A program made the position numbers and the translations under genes. The notes under the pieces are model-generated. The model saw only the letters and a list, made by a program, of their open reading frames with translations, was not told the DNA's origin and ran no database searches. Of a stretch of DNA of 64,000 nucleotides, positions 10,820 through 21,577 are shown in pieces. This DNA is from Lineus longissimus (Eukaryota > Nemertea > Pilidiophora > Heteronemertea > Lineidae). Position 1 is the stretch's first letter; each line of letters opens with the position of its first letter. The stretch spans positions 2,482,001 to 2,546,000 of the forward strand of contig NC_088322.1 of assembly GCF_910592395.1 (NCBI RefSeq), given 5' to 3'.

Positions 10820-13800
10820 ATGTACATCACCAAGGTAGGCAGAGTTAGCAAACCTCCGGATAGGTTGACGCCGTCCACAATGCCGCCGAGACGGCCTAAA
10901 TCGGCTAGCTATCGAGAGAAAGTTGTTGATGAACTTGAAACGGCTGAGCACGAGTTATCTCGCGTCGAAAATGAAATAAAATACTTGGAAAACAGTATTA
11001 ATCGAAGCAAGGTTAAGGTCCTCGAAGGCGAGCTAGAAAAAACTGTTCAGGAATTAGATAACCTGAAAACTCAATTCGAAACATTAGCGGAACACAAAGG
11101 TGTTTCAGGTCCAGTCGAAAATGCAGCTAATCGAACGTGGATTGACAATCTTCCTGAAGACCGTCGTTGTCCGTTGGCTACATCAACTCCATTAACTCCA
11201 ATTCCAGTCAATGCAAACAATGCTGTAGGTTTTTCGCCCATTGGGTTCCAGGGTCTTCCCAAATTTCAAGTGGACATATTTCATGGTGATCCGGCGCAAT
11301 GGCCGGAATGGTCTTTGAACTTCCGAAATCTCATTGAAGAAAATTCATGCTTGTCTCCGTCACAGAAACTTGGGTACCTGAAAACCTTTTTGGGAGATGG
11401 ACCTAAAAGCCAAATTTATGGCTTATTGTTAGATGGTGCTAATTACGCCAAGGCTATGAAAGAATTACAAACTAGGTATGGTAGCCCTGCATTGGTTGTA
11501 GAGTCTTTCCTAAGGAAAATTAGGGAATGGCCGCAAGTTAAACAACTCTCCGAGATTGGTAATTTCGCCACGAAGGTTGCACAGATGGTCCAAATTTTCA
11601 CAACTATGGGTTATTCAGCTGATTTGCATGCAATGGGTCTGTTATCAGATCTTGTGGCCAAATTGCCGATCTATATGAGAGAATCCTGGGGCGCCTACAT
11701 TGTAAAAAACGGTAGTAACCCAACGGTTCAATTATTCAAATCCTGGTTGTCCAAGAAAGAGCAAGCCCTGAGATTTGGTGGGTTGAAATTTGACACGGGC
11801 TCCCAAAGTAAGCAAAATAATAAATCTAGGCCTTATACACCAGTCAAACAGTCAACTTTGTCAACAACTAGTGCTGCCACTCCAAAAGAGTGTTACTTTT
11901 GTTCTGGCCCACATTTCTTGTCATCCTGTAGTGTATTCAAAGAAAAAACCCCTGCACAAAGGGTAGAATGGGTAAAATCCCAGGGCAGATGTTTTCTGTG
12001 TTGCCGGAAACGTTGTAAGGCCTCTGAATGTAATTCTAAGTACAGGTGTACAGTCAATAACTGTGGCCGTCGTCATTCTTCACTATTACACCAAGCGCTA
12101 GTGAACCAGCATGACAATAGTTCTACTGCGAGTGTCAATTTCAAGGTTGGTGTTGCGGTGCAGAATGATACGGTCCATCTTCAAACTTTACCCGTCAGAA
12201 TACATACACCAAATGGTCGTGTGATAGATACGTTCGCTCTTTTGGATTCTGGTAGCCAGGCAACTTTAATACAAGAATCATTTGCCAATGATATAGGCCT
12301 AAGTGGTCAGAGCACTACTTTAGTGCTTGGTAATGTAAGGAATAATGAACAGCCGGAAAATTCTTCTAAGGTCACATTCTGGCTTAGTGATCCTAAAACT
12401 CAGTCCATGGCCCCTTTGAAAGTGAGGGACGCCTGGACATTCAAAACTCCGTTCAATTTCCCGTCACAAAAGATTTCAAGCGGGAAAAAGAGTTGGCCTC
12501 ATACCAGAGATTTAGATCTGGTTAATGTAGATTCTTCGCAAATTATGATTCTGGTTGGTGTCGGTGTCAAACGGGCATTTGAGCAATTAGAAACTAGACT
12601 GGGCCCTGACAACTTGCCAATGGCCGTGCGTGGTCCGCTTGGATGGACATTGTTGGGGGGAGAGAATTCGGATCTGAAATCTAACACGTTAGTTTCGGAG
12701 CATGTTAAGTGTGGGTATGTAGGTCTACCTGACGACAAACTAGAATCACAGGTCAAACAATTTTGGTCAACAGAAAGTTTTGGTTGTTCTTATGCGCATG
12801 CATCATCAGTTTCTATTGAAGATCAGCAGGCCATAAAATTGTTGAATGACTCTGTTTGCATGTTACCTGAAGGCCATTACCAAGTTAGCATGTTGTGGGC
12901 ACAATCTCCAGTTGAATTGGTGAACAATAGAACTATGGCTGAAAGTAGGTTTGAGTCTTTGTGCAAAAAGTTGAATAAAAATCCTGACATGAGAAGTAGA
13001 TATGAAACTGAAATGAATGGCTACATTGCAAAGGGGCATGCACGTCGTTTGTCACCTGAGGAAGCTGAATTGAAATCTGATCAGACGTATTACCTACCGC
13101 ACCATGGGGTTGTAAATCCAAAAAAACCCAAAAAACTACGTGTAGTGTTTGATGCTGCCGCTAAGTACAGTGGACATAGTCTGAATTCTAAGTTGATATC
13201 GGGGCCAGATTTGACTAACAATTTAGCGGGAGTTTTGATGCGGTTTCGTAAGGGTGTAATAGCCATGGCCGCCGATATCGAAGGCATGTTTCATAATGTG
13301 CGTGTGCCTACATCTGATCAGGATTCTCTTCGCTTCCTCTGGAAAGACCATTTAGAATCGCCAGACCCACCTTCTGAATACCAAATGTGCGTCCATATAT
13401 TTGGAGCAAAGTGCTCTCCATGTTGTGCTAGTTATGCTCTGAAACGCGTAGCTATTGACAACTTAGAGTACAGTCGTTTAGCTAGGGAAACAATTCTCAG
13501 ACAATACTACGTTGATGATATGCTTAGAGGGTTTGATGGTACCCCTCTGGAAGCTACATCACTAGCGTTGGAATTGATCGACTTGAATAGCAGGGGTGGC
13601 TTCAAACTTACCAAATGGGCCTCCAATTGCCCAGAGTTGTTAGAGGCTGTAGCAAGTGTAGATGGTATCAAAACCCATTTGAAATTAGATTTAGATGGTA
13701 GTGTGATTACTCGAACTCTAGGAATCGCCTGTGATTTGACGCATGATATTTTCATATTTGACACTGTGAGCTTACCAACTGTGGAAACCCTGACTAAGCG

Positions 13801-16096
13801 TATCCTACTGAGTATAGTCAGTACAGTATTTGACCCATTAGGTTTTCTAGCCCCTTTCATTGTGAGAGCAAAGATTCTTTTACAGAGTCTATGGGAGAAG
13901 GGTCTCAATTGGGATGATCCCATTCCCCTCGATGAGTATTTGAAGTGGGAAACATGGTTGTCAGAGCTTGAAGATTTGCGTCTTTTCAGTTTGAGGCGAT
14001 GTTTTTGGCCAAATGGTTTGATACCAATGATATTCAATCTTCATGTGTTCTGTGATGCCTCTGAACAAGCCTTTGGTGCTGTTGCGTATCTGCAGCTTAT
14101 TTCATCCCAGGGATTGGTTCACTGTACTATTATTATGGCTAAGACACGTGTCGCCCCTGTGCGGAAGAATAGGTTAACTTTACCTCGCCTGGAGTTGCAG
14201 GCTGCTGTACTTGCGGTACGCTTGTTTCGTACAATTCGTGAAGAGATAGATGTTCAGCTGACTGCTGTTTATCTCTGGTCTGATTCCAGTATTGTTCTAC
14301 ATTGTATCAGAAATGACTCAAAAAGGTTCAAAACATTTGTGGCAAACCGCATAGCTGAAATCAGACAAGAAACAAATCCATTTCAGTGGCGACACGTGCC
14401 TAGTCAATTGAACCCTGCAGATGATTGTTCACGCGGATTGTTGGCCAATGAAATTCGACCTGGTCACCGTTGGCTTGAAGGGCCAGAATTTCTACACTGT
14501 GTCAATGAAAATGGTTGGCCCTCACAAAGTGTGTTGAATAGGGAATTAGATTTGGAGTCTAGTGAAGTTGTCAATGAGGTGAAACACACTGCAGTAATTT
14601 CTACAGTAGGTCTACAACATTCAGTTGTGGACATTTCAAAGTTTTCCAGTCTCGTGCCCTTGAAATGTGTTGTTGCATGGTGCTTTCGATTTATTCACAA
14701 CGTGCGTAATAAAAATCGTGAGGTTGGCAGGCTCTCAATTGCTGAATTGAATAAAGCAACATTATACTTGGTCAAGGTCGCCCAACATGAAATGTTTGGT
14801 GAAGAAATTCGCTTGTTGTCTGAAGGTAAAACTTTACCACGTGGTAGCCCGCTGTACAAATTGAAACCGGGTTTAAATGGACATTTGCTTCGTGTTGGTG
14901 GTCGTGTTGACAGTGCAAGGATGCCCTATGCTGCCAGACACCAGTTACTCTTACCAAAGAAACACGTTGTGACTGAATTGATTGTACAAGATGTGCATCG
15001 GAATTTACTTCATAGTGGGGTTGAACATGTTGTTTCATCGCTGAGACGTGGATTTTGGATACCAGCCATCAGGCAGATAGTAAGGTCAGTGATATTTCGG
15101 TGTCTCAAGTGTCACAGGCAACGTGTGCAACCAAGCATTCCACTCATGTCTGATCTCCCAGAAGCTCGACTGTCACATTCCATGCCGGTGTTTAACAACA
15201 CTGGATTAGATTTCTGGGGTCCAATGATGGTAAAAAAGAGGTACAAATCTCGTGAAAAGAGATGGGGCTGTTTGTTTACTTGCTTAACAGTCCGTGCTGT
15301 TCATTTGGAACTAGTTGCATCATTGGAAACTGATTCTTTCATTCTTGCTCTCAGGCGTTTTATAGCTCGACGCGGGTGTCCTAGTGACTTGTATTGTGAC
15401 AATGGGACCAATTTCATTGGCGCTCAAAAGGAACTAAAAATCGCCTTACGTGAGTGGAATGCTAGTGATAAACTACACGCCACATTGAATCAGAAATCAG
15501 TACAATGGCATTTCTCCCCTCCAAAGGGTCCTCATATGGGAGGAGCCTGGGAATCCCTAGTAAAATCAGTAAAGGTTTCCTTGCGTGCCGTACTTGGTAA
15601 TAATGTCGTACAGGAAGACACATTGCAAACTGTGTTGTGTGAAATAGAACACGTAGTGAACAGCAGACCACTGACCTATGTAAGTACTGACAGCACGTGT
15701 ACAGATGTTGAACCACTGACACCGAATCATTTTTTGCTGCACAACGAACATCCAATGTCTTTGCCAGTTTCAACTACTGACACTGATATTTCCAGTAGAA
15801 AGCGGTGGAAACAGTCTCAGGTATTGACCGACCACTTTTGGCGAAGGTGGAGGAGGGAATACGTCCCCACCTTATCCAAAAGGGTTAAATGGAATGAAGA
15901 GGTCAAAAATCTGAAACCAGATGACGTTGTGCTTCTTATCGATTCTAATGCTCCTCGGTGTCAGTGGCCTCTTGCACGTGTTGTGGAAGTACTGCCAGGA
16001 AATGACGGGCGCGTGCGTGTTGTGAAAGTGAAGGCTAGAAACTCTGTTTACACACGTCCTGTATCACAGGTTTGTCTAATTGAAGAAAGTAAATAA
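10820..16096 (+). CDS. BEL/Pao gag-pol polyprotein
   Basis: One uninterrupted frame encodes 1758 residues; a second possible start is residue 21 (10880). Domains run in order: a coiled-coil-prone N-terminus (about 25-95), a DUF1759-type gag region (about 150-330), Cys/His zinc knuckles (about 357-430), an aspartic protease with LLDSGSQ (about 474), a reverse transcriptase (about 755-960) with YYVDD near 897, a peptidase A17/RNase H region with FCDASEQAFGA, an H2C2 integrase zinc finger, an integrase core, and a DUF5641-type tail (about 1670-1755). The integrase acidic residues are visible as GLDFWGP (about 1462), CDNGTNF (D about 1527) and GGAWESL (E about 1578). Every hallmark catalytic motif is present, so the copy could be autonomous. 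Gag and Pol share one frame, as is usual in this superfamily. Confidence 0.97.
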   Translation: MYITKVGRVSKPPDRLTPSTMPPRRPKSASYREKVVDELETAEHELSRVENEIKYLENSINRSKVKVLEGELEKTVQELDNLKTQFETLAEHKGVSGPVENAANRTWIDNLPEDRRCPLATSTPLTPIPVNANNAVGFSPIGFQGLPKFQVDIFHGDPAQWPEWSLNFRNLIEENSCLSPSQKLGYLKTFLGDGPKSQIYGLLLDGANYAKAMKELQTRYGSPALVVESFLRKIREWPQVKQLSEIGNFATKVAQMVQIFTTMGYSADLHAMGLLSDLVAKLPIYMRESWGAYIVKNGSNPTVQLFKSWLSKKEQALRFGGLKFDTGSQSKQNNKSRPYTPVKQSTLSTTSAATPKECYFCSGPHFLSSCSVFKEKTPAQRVEWVKSQGRCFLCCRKRCKASECNSKYRCTVNNCGRRHSSLLHQALVNQHDNSSTASVNFKVGVAVQNDTVHLQTLPVRIHTPNGRVIDTFALLDSGSQATLIQESFANDIGLSGQSTTLVLGNVRNNEQPENSSKVTFWLSDPKTQSMAPLKVRDAWTFKTPFNFPSQKISSGKKSWPHTRDLDLVNVDSSQIMILVGVGVKRAFEQLETRLGPDNLPMAVRGPLGWTLLGGENSDLKSNTLVSEHVKCGYVGLPDDKLESQVKQFWSTESFGCSYAHASSVSIEDQQAIKLLNDSVCMLPEGHYQVSMLWAQSPVELVNNRTMAESRFESLCKKLNKNPDMRSRYETEMNGYIAKGHARRLSPEEAELKSDQTYYLPHHGVVNPKKPKKLRVVFDAAAKYSGHSLNSKLISGPDLTNNLAGVLMRFRKGVIAMAADIEGMFHNVRVPTSDQDSLRFLWKDHLESPDPPSEYQMCVHIFGAKCSPCCASYALKRVAIDNLEYSRLARETILRQYYVDDMLRGFDGTPLEATSLALELIDLNSRGGFKLTKWASNCPELLEAVASVDGIKTHLKLDLDGSVITRTLGIACDLTHDIFIFDTVSLPTVETLTKRILLSIVSTVFDPLGFLAPFIVRAKILLQSLWEKGLNWDDPIPLDEYLKWETWLSELEDLRLFSLRRCFWPNGLIPMIFNLHVFCDASEQAFGAVAYLQLISSQGLVHCTIIMAKTRVAPVRKNRLTLPRLELQAAVLAVRLFRTIREEIDVQLTAVYLWSDSSIVLHCIRNDSKRFKTFVANRIAEIRQETNPFQWRHVPSQLNPADDCSRGLLANEIRPGHRWLEGPEFLHCVNENGWPSQSVLNRELDLESSEVVNEVKHTAVISTVGLQHSVVDISKFSSLVPLKCVVAWCFRFIHNVRNKNREVGRLSIAELNKATLYLVKVAQHEMFGEEIRLLSEGKTLPRGSPLYKLKPGLNGHLLRVGGRVDSARMPYAARHQLLLPKKHVVTELIVQDVHRNLLHSGVEHVVSSLRRGFWIPAIRQIVRSVIFRCLKCHRQRVQPSIPLMSDLPEARLSHSMPVFNNTGLDFWGPMMVKKRYKSREKRWGCLFTCLTVRAVHLELVASLETDSFILALRRFIARRGCPSDLYCDNGTNFIGAQKELKIALREWNASDKLHATLNQKSVQWHFSPPKGPHMGGAWESLVKSVKVSLRAVLGNNVVQEDTLQTVLCEIEHVVNSRPLTYVSTDSTCTDVEPLTPNHFLLHNEHPMSLPVSTTDTDISSRKRWKQSQVLTDHFWRRWRREYVPTLSKRVKWNEEVKNLKPDDVVLLIDSNAPRCQWPLARVVEVLPGNDGRVRVVKVKARNSVYTRPVSQVCLIEESK

Positions 16097-16421
16097 ATGA
16101 TGAGTATAATGCTTCCTAAGTAAAGATAACAATATACTTCGTTGAACATGTGGCGTTTGTGTCGGACATGACCTTTGAAACGTTGTGTAACTGTTAATTA
16201 ATTTGAAACCGACTAATTTAGTCTTTGATTCGCTATGGAGTATTACAAAGAGTTACACTCCCATTTCTTTACTTTGCGGCCTCGTAAGGCCTTGGACTAG
16301 GCCTATATTATATCTATGTTTAGATCTACATTATATTTGTATTCCCGTTACTTGTTATTCGTGTGTTTATGTCTTATTTGTGCTGATGTCGTCTTAACGC
16401 CGAGCATCAGGGGGGCCGATG
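16097..16421 (+). other. Untranslated segment between gag-pol and the 3' LTR
   Basis: About 325 bp without a gene. It holds the polypurine tract at its end (16405-16421 region). Otherwise nothing recognisable was seen. Confidence 0.6.
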
Positions 16422-16906
16422 TGTTCAGAATTCATTAAGTAATATTTAAATTTCTTTTCCTCCAAATTTCTAGGCCTAGATTCTGTGTCAACCTTGGCCT
16501 CTATTGATCTCCTGATTATTAAGTCCGTGGCCACGGTATGAAGTTCTTGATCAATGGGGACTAGGGTTGACACGGTTGTTACATCATTTTCTGGGCCGAC
16601 TATAAATTCGGCAACGCCTCCCCGACATGTTAGTTGGCATTTTTGGTCTTTCACTCCGGGTGTTCCCACGTTGCACTGGTGCGGGCAAATTCGGTAGGTA
16701 ATTTTCGTATCTTTAAATTTGTCATTTATTGCCCAATTTGTCATTTATTGCCGTTTTAACCGTAGGTATCTTATACTCCCTGATGCAAAGCTTATGTATG
16801 TTTCTTTGTATATTTTAGTTCACTTGTTGCGTTGTCCTTGTTGACCACGTCGTCGCGGAATAAACGTTAATGTATCGTAAACTTCCGACTCTCTCAATCC
16901 TTAACA
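16422..16906 (+). repeat. 3' LTR of the BEL/Pao element
   Basis: 485 bp, apparently identical to the 5' LTR, starting after a G-rich purine tract and ending ...CTTAACA. It is followed by the AGAAG duplication at 16907-16911. Confidence 0.95.
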
Positions 16907-16911
16907 AGAAG

Positions 16912-17232
16912 TATCTTCACAGTCTGTTGGTTTATAAATCACCGCATCTTTACATTGGATGCAGGGATACGCATTATGTCGAAAGTTTTAATAATTCTCT
17001 GCTCCAATATCACAACAAAAGAATCGTATTCGAAAGGGCCAACTACCAAATCCGAACCAACTTGTCAGTCCTGGACTGGAATGAGCACCAAGACAGCGAG
17101 GTGACGTCCACTGTGCTGGAAAAGGACTCTAGAAATCCAAGGCGAATGGTGGGACGAGAAATCAAAAAGAAAAAGAGATTTAATTTTTGGTCAGATATTT
17201 GGGAGCAATGGATACAAAGTTTCTATACATAG
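16912..17232 (+). pseudogene. C-terminal part of the split DDE transposase
   Basis: The frame resumes directly after the 3' LTR and its duplication and encodes about 106 residues ending at TAG 17230-17232. It contains CRDTHYVESFNNSLLQY, whose glutamate is the likely third catalytic acid of the DDE triad, and a following LSVLDWNEH motif. Its tail is basic and aromatic (KKKKRFNFWSDIWEQW). Together with 8701-10192 it makes one gene of about 600 codons that has been cut between the second Asp and the Glu. The continuity is inferred from motif order, the shared strand and the exact duplication. Confidence 0.75.
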
Positions 17233-17376
17233 TAATCTGAGTCCTATATTAGGCCTACCTATCCCCCCTTGACTCAGGACAATTCTATTGCTCGGGTTAG
17301 GTAGATGAAATTGCTGACTCTGATTTTTCTCACACACTTAGACTAGAGCCAGTCTTTGAATGCTAACTTTTTTGCC

Positions 17377-18036
17377 ATGTCTCAAAAATTGCTATACCAA
17401 ATTTATGTCACAGAGGAAGAAAGGGAATTGATAAGAGGTATTTTCACTTTTCATGGGATGGACTTAGTGGAAGCAGAACCACAAATGGTGGATAAAGGGA
17501 TACAATGTATCAGAACTGAATCAGTCCAGGATGCTGTTGAACCTGTGCCATCATCATCATCTACAGTTGATGGACCTAACATGGAGGATAGCTCAGACGA
17601 TCATGACAGCGATGCTTGGAACAATGTGGCTCCCTTGGACCCTGTAAATCAAGGTGGACACGATGAAGAAAGAGAGCATGGATTTATTCTGCCGGACCTT
17701 GCCAGTGAAGAGTGTACACTCTGTTACTGTCGTCCTTGTGTCACCACCAAACGTCCCAGATGGTTGGGTGCTGGTCAAGCAGCGAAGAAAAAAAACAATA
17801 CTTTGAGAAAGGGTTTTTATAAGAGGTATTGGAAGATGCTCAAGGACAGGGCTGCATGGATGGATTATCGCTATCTTCAAAAAAAGCAGAGGAGTTTGCA
17901 AAATATGGGTGAAGATGAGACTGTTTGGAGCTGTACCAGTGACCGGGAAATTATCCCTGATTGTGTTATCACATTGGTTAGGGGACTGTATCCGAACCCT
18001 CCAGGAATTCGCTATGTTGGCCATCATTGGCATTAA
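17377..18036 (+). CDS. Second ORF of the DNA-transposon unit, cysteine-containing protein of unknown function
   Basis: ATG 17377 gives 219 residues. It has an acidic Ser-rich middle (SSDDHDSDAWNN), then CTLCYCRPCVTT with four clustered cysteines, a basic segment (RKGFYKRYWKMLKDR), and a conserved-looking tail ending in LYPNPPGIRYVGHHWH. It lies 144 bp downstream of the transposase stop on the same strand. I recognise this protein type as a frequent neighbour of the same transposase in invertebrate genomes, which suggests an accessory DNA-binding or transposition protein; that role is not established. The frame is intact. Confidence 0.6.
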   Translation: MSQKLLYQIYVTEEERELIRGIFTFHGMDLVEAEPQMVDKGIQCIRTESVQDAVEPVPSSSSTVDGPNMEDSSDDHDSDAWNNVAPLDPVNQGGHDEEREHGFILPDLASEECTLCYCRPCVTTKRPRWLGAGQAAKKKNNTLRKGFYKRYWKMLKDRAAWMDYRYLQKKQRSLQNMGEDETVWSCTSDREIIPDCVITLVRGLYPNPPGIRYVGHHWH

Positions 18037-19443
18037 TTCTTCTATGGATTAAACAATCATTTATTGTGGATTTAGATTTAGATTTGACTTTTTTTGTGTT
18101 GAATTCAGTGAAGGAGTACACTAGTTTTATGTGATGCAAAGCAAGTGGATTAACATGATTGAAGTGGATATTTCATAACATTGAACATAAAGGTGAATAA
18201 TATAAATAGGTGAATAATAACATGTTTTGGTGGAATATAAATCATGGAATACATCTGGACTACCCCCAATGAAAAGTAGGCCCCTTTCCACATTTTTTTG
18301 GGGATATTTTGCATGCTTTTTCAGGGGACTAATTTTCCTGCACAACAGTCACATGCTTTTGTTTACAATGTCCATATTTGGCCTTACCACATGCCAATCA
18401 TACCTCAAACTGTCTATCACATAGTACATTTATGCATTATTAATGAAGCAAATTTTCAGTTACAAATCTTTCCCACCTAATTTCTCCGACAAATAGACCA
18501 TCTCATAAACCCTAAGTGGGCATATGGCTTCATGAAACTTCATGATAAATGTATCAACTTTTCATTGAAAACTGCCTTTTCAAACTCTTGTAATTTTGAA
18601 TAAACTGGCCCAAATGGCAGGAGCTCTGAATTCAAAAATATCTTACTGGCAAAAGCCAGCCTCGTCCCAACCCACACCTTTTATATGGCAGCTACCTGTT
18701 TAAGGCAAAACTAATCGACCATTTGAGTTCTCTAGTTCTTCATTTGTGAGGTGCTCCCACAAAATCAGTCGCTTGTCGCATTTGGAGAAAAGGGAGAAAA
18801 AGGGGAAAAGTAATAAGAATAATTTCATGGTTTCATATGAGCCTTCTAGAAAGATGCAAACATGTCTAGGCACCATCATAGACCCCCTTACCACTGATAC
18901 TAGAGATGCTGGGTGACTATTTGAGCTATATTTGATCAATTTTGACTTAGGGCGCATGGAGAACTTGCTGTGCAAAAAGGTGGTAATTTCATCTTTAGGC
19001 AGCAAAAAGCGCCCCCTATACTTGTGCGCCCAAAGTCAGCCGCCGTAATTTTCATTTTAAATCAAAGAATAGGTGCTAATTGTATCATAATTCCCATAAA
19101 ACACCCTGGCTGACTTAGGGCGCAAACCACACGACCTCTTGGAAGGTGTGTGTAATTTCGAAATGTGGTGTTTTGCAGTGCCACCTATGGGCTTCGCCCT
19201 AAGTCAGCCGCCAACATTTTCACATTTTCATAAAGTCAATACCAAATAGAATTACAACATTTGTACAAGCATGAAAATCTCTGTGGCTCACTAAGGAATG
19301 GCGCACAGAACCTGATACCAGCATCTAAAAACCACATTTTGGTTATTTTGCCATTTAGGCCCATTTTGACCCCAATATTCCAGGGGCCTCTACAAAAAAC
19401 GGACCCCATTGAGGATAGAAAATGTGATTTCCGTCCGTTATTA
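18037..19443. other. Non-coding stretch downstream of the two-gene transposon
   Basis: No supported gene. Two diverged copies of a 'cgccctaagtcagccgcc'-like segment occur near 19025-19045 and 19192-19212, with a related 'gacttagggcgca' motif at 18944 and 19112. These suggest an old repeat. The right end of the transposon unit must lie here, but I could not place it. Confidence 0.4.
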
Positions 19444-21023
19444 ACACTGGTAACCACAAAAATCTATGAAAGTGCACATTCTTCCGTGTTTTTTCTGGAT
19501 TGCCCGTGAAAAGTCTGAAAAGCCCGTGATTTATCCGTGATCTTCCTAAAACAGGAAACCATCTAAAATTTTGTGAGTTCCACTGCACAGGGCCATCAGA
19601 GGAACAAAGGCACTGCTGATGAGGCATAAACATTGGTGTAATTAGGCATTCATATGGCCAAACTCTTGAGGACCAGGGGTGAGTCACGCTAGAATGCTCT
19701 CAATCGAATTGTGGGAAAATCCAACATGGTAAAAGAAGGGGGTGTATTTGCATAAAACAAGGCCTTTTGCCATTGAATACACAAAACAGTAAATAAACAA
19801 AGTGTAATTGATTTTTATTTTACAGAATAGTATTATAATAGTTTGTTGTCAAGACTTGTTCAAATTAATGAATAACACCTTCTATGGGAAAACTTCTGAT
19901 TTTTTTTGCCTGATATTGTGTAAAAAGTAACAGCCGTTTGTTCCATGAAAAAAATTGAACATTTTGCAGGATTGGTTTTATAAACAGCAATTAATGGATC
20001 AAAAGTAAAACTGAGTAGAAAGCAATTGCTTATCTTAATTAAAATAAGTATATTGAACATAGTAATCAAGCACAACAAAATGTAATTCTGAACTCTGCTT
20101 ATTGTTATCCCTGCAGTTCTTAATTGCAGTTTGGGACAACCATATTGCAGATCAAAGGGAAACTTAGTTGAAAGTTTTTATTAATCCTAATTAAGCATAA
20201 CGACCATGGTAATTAAACATGAACAAATGCCAATTTATCAGGGTAATTTAACAAGAAAAAACACCAATTTGAACTCTGTTTATTGTTATTTGTGTAGTTC
20301 TTTACTCAAGCCTGGGACATTAAAGCTAAGATAAGAAAGGAGTGCATACATAAGCCGCATACTTTATATGATTTACTGGCAGAACAATTAAACTGTGCTC
20401 ATTTTAAAAAAACAACTATATTATTTTGTTTGAGTACCTATAGTAATTATGCTGAATCTTTTCTTTCCCTTTGATCTGCGGGGATGGCAGAGCAGAATGA
20501 CACATGTGAGAACAAACAAACAAACTAATGCTACCTTTCATGCAGTCCGAGTTAAAAGGAAATCTCACTGGTCTTTCCATAGAAGGTGTTATTCACTAAC
20601 TTGTACAAGTCCTGACAACAGACTATCGTATTAAAATGTATTTTGTAAAAATGTGTATACTAGCAGTTAGATCAGTTAAACATTATTTCAATTTGTGTGC
20701 CAAAGACTTGCCTTTATGCACCCCTGCTTTCTCAAAGTTGGACTTTCCTAAAATCAAATTGAGGGCATTCTAGCATGACACACCACTGGTCCTCAGACTC
20801 GGAGTTTGGCATTATACATGCCTAATTACACCAATGTTTATGCCTCATCAGCTGTGCCTTTGTTCCTCTGATGGCCCTGTGCAGTGGAGCTCACAAAATT
20901 TTAGATGGTTTCCTGTTTTAGGAAGATCACGGATAAATCACGGGCTTTTCAGACTTTTCACGGACAATCCAGAAAAAACACGGAGGAATGTGCACTTTCA
21001 TAGATTTTTGTGGTTACCAGTGT
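19444..21023. mobile_element. Non-autonomous DNA transposon with ~260-bp terminal inverted repeats
   Basis: The left end ACACTGGTAACCACAAAAATC (19444) is matched in reverse complement at the right end (to 21023). The match continues for about 260 bp: 19444-19700 pairs with 20762-21023, through the 'cacggataaatcacgggc', 'ttttaggaagatcacgg' and 'gaggaacaaaggcac' blocks. Further inside, 19860-19890 pairs with 20580-20610. The core has two diverged direct copies of an 'aactctg(c/t)ttattgttat' segment (about 20090 and 20272). There is no coding capacity. The target duplication is unclear, so the superfamily is not assigned. Confidence 0.85.
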
Positions 21024-21577
21024 ATTATGTATCTACCAATAAAAAAATGTTGGAACAAATCTGAGAGGGTCATGAATCACCACCTGCCTGACTCTCATAA
21101 AAACTGGCTCTTAAATTGCGTCACTGGCTCGTCATTTGATAGTGACACGACGCGAGAGGGATGACCTATGTGATTTGGACTTTAGCAACAGACCTCCCAA
21201 CTGGGTACAAACAGACAGATATTGTCCATTGGATTGGTGTTTCTCTCCTCTTCATTCATGTCCTTGTGCAAATCCAAGGACTGGATGGTTGTTTTGATGA
21301 ATATGGGATGGATGGGTTGATGGGAAGATAGATGTCTTTCCATGAGTTCTTTAGGAGTGACTCGTTGTTTGTTGATTGTGGTGATGGCAACTAAGCTATG
21401 GCGTGGGACGATTTGACCAACAAAGAGTCACCCTGAACAACAGTCCTATCTGGTAGTATGGTAATCACATTTTTTGCTTGTGCTTGTAAATGTAATGATA
21501 ATCTTCGAACATTTCTGCTACCAAGCTGAAGAATCTTTTTGGAACTAAGCATGATGCTGTTATTCTCATTATTTCAG
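21024..21577. other. Non-coding, probably intron upstream of the exon at 21578
   Basis: No open frame of note. It ends in a pyrimidine-rich acceptor (...ttctcattatttcag). Confidence 0.4.

Larger units (their letters stand above)
10193..16906 (+). mobile_element. Complete BEL/Pao LTR retrotransposon
   Basis: Two 485-bp direct LTRs (TG...CA ends) flank an intact 1758-codon gag-pol. The element is bounded by an AGAAG duplication. The two LTRs look identical base for base when read side by side, so the insertion is very young. A purine tract (agcatcaggggggccga) lies just before the 3' LTR. No clear TGG-type primer binding site follows the 5' LTR, so the primer tRNA is not assigned. The element lies in the same orientation as the transposase gene that it splits. 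Confidence 0.97.
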
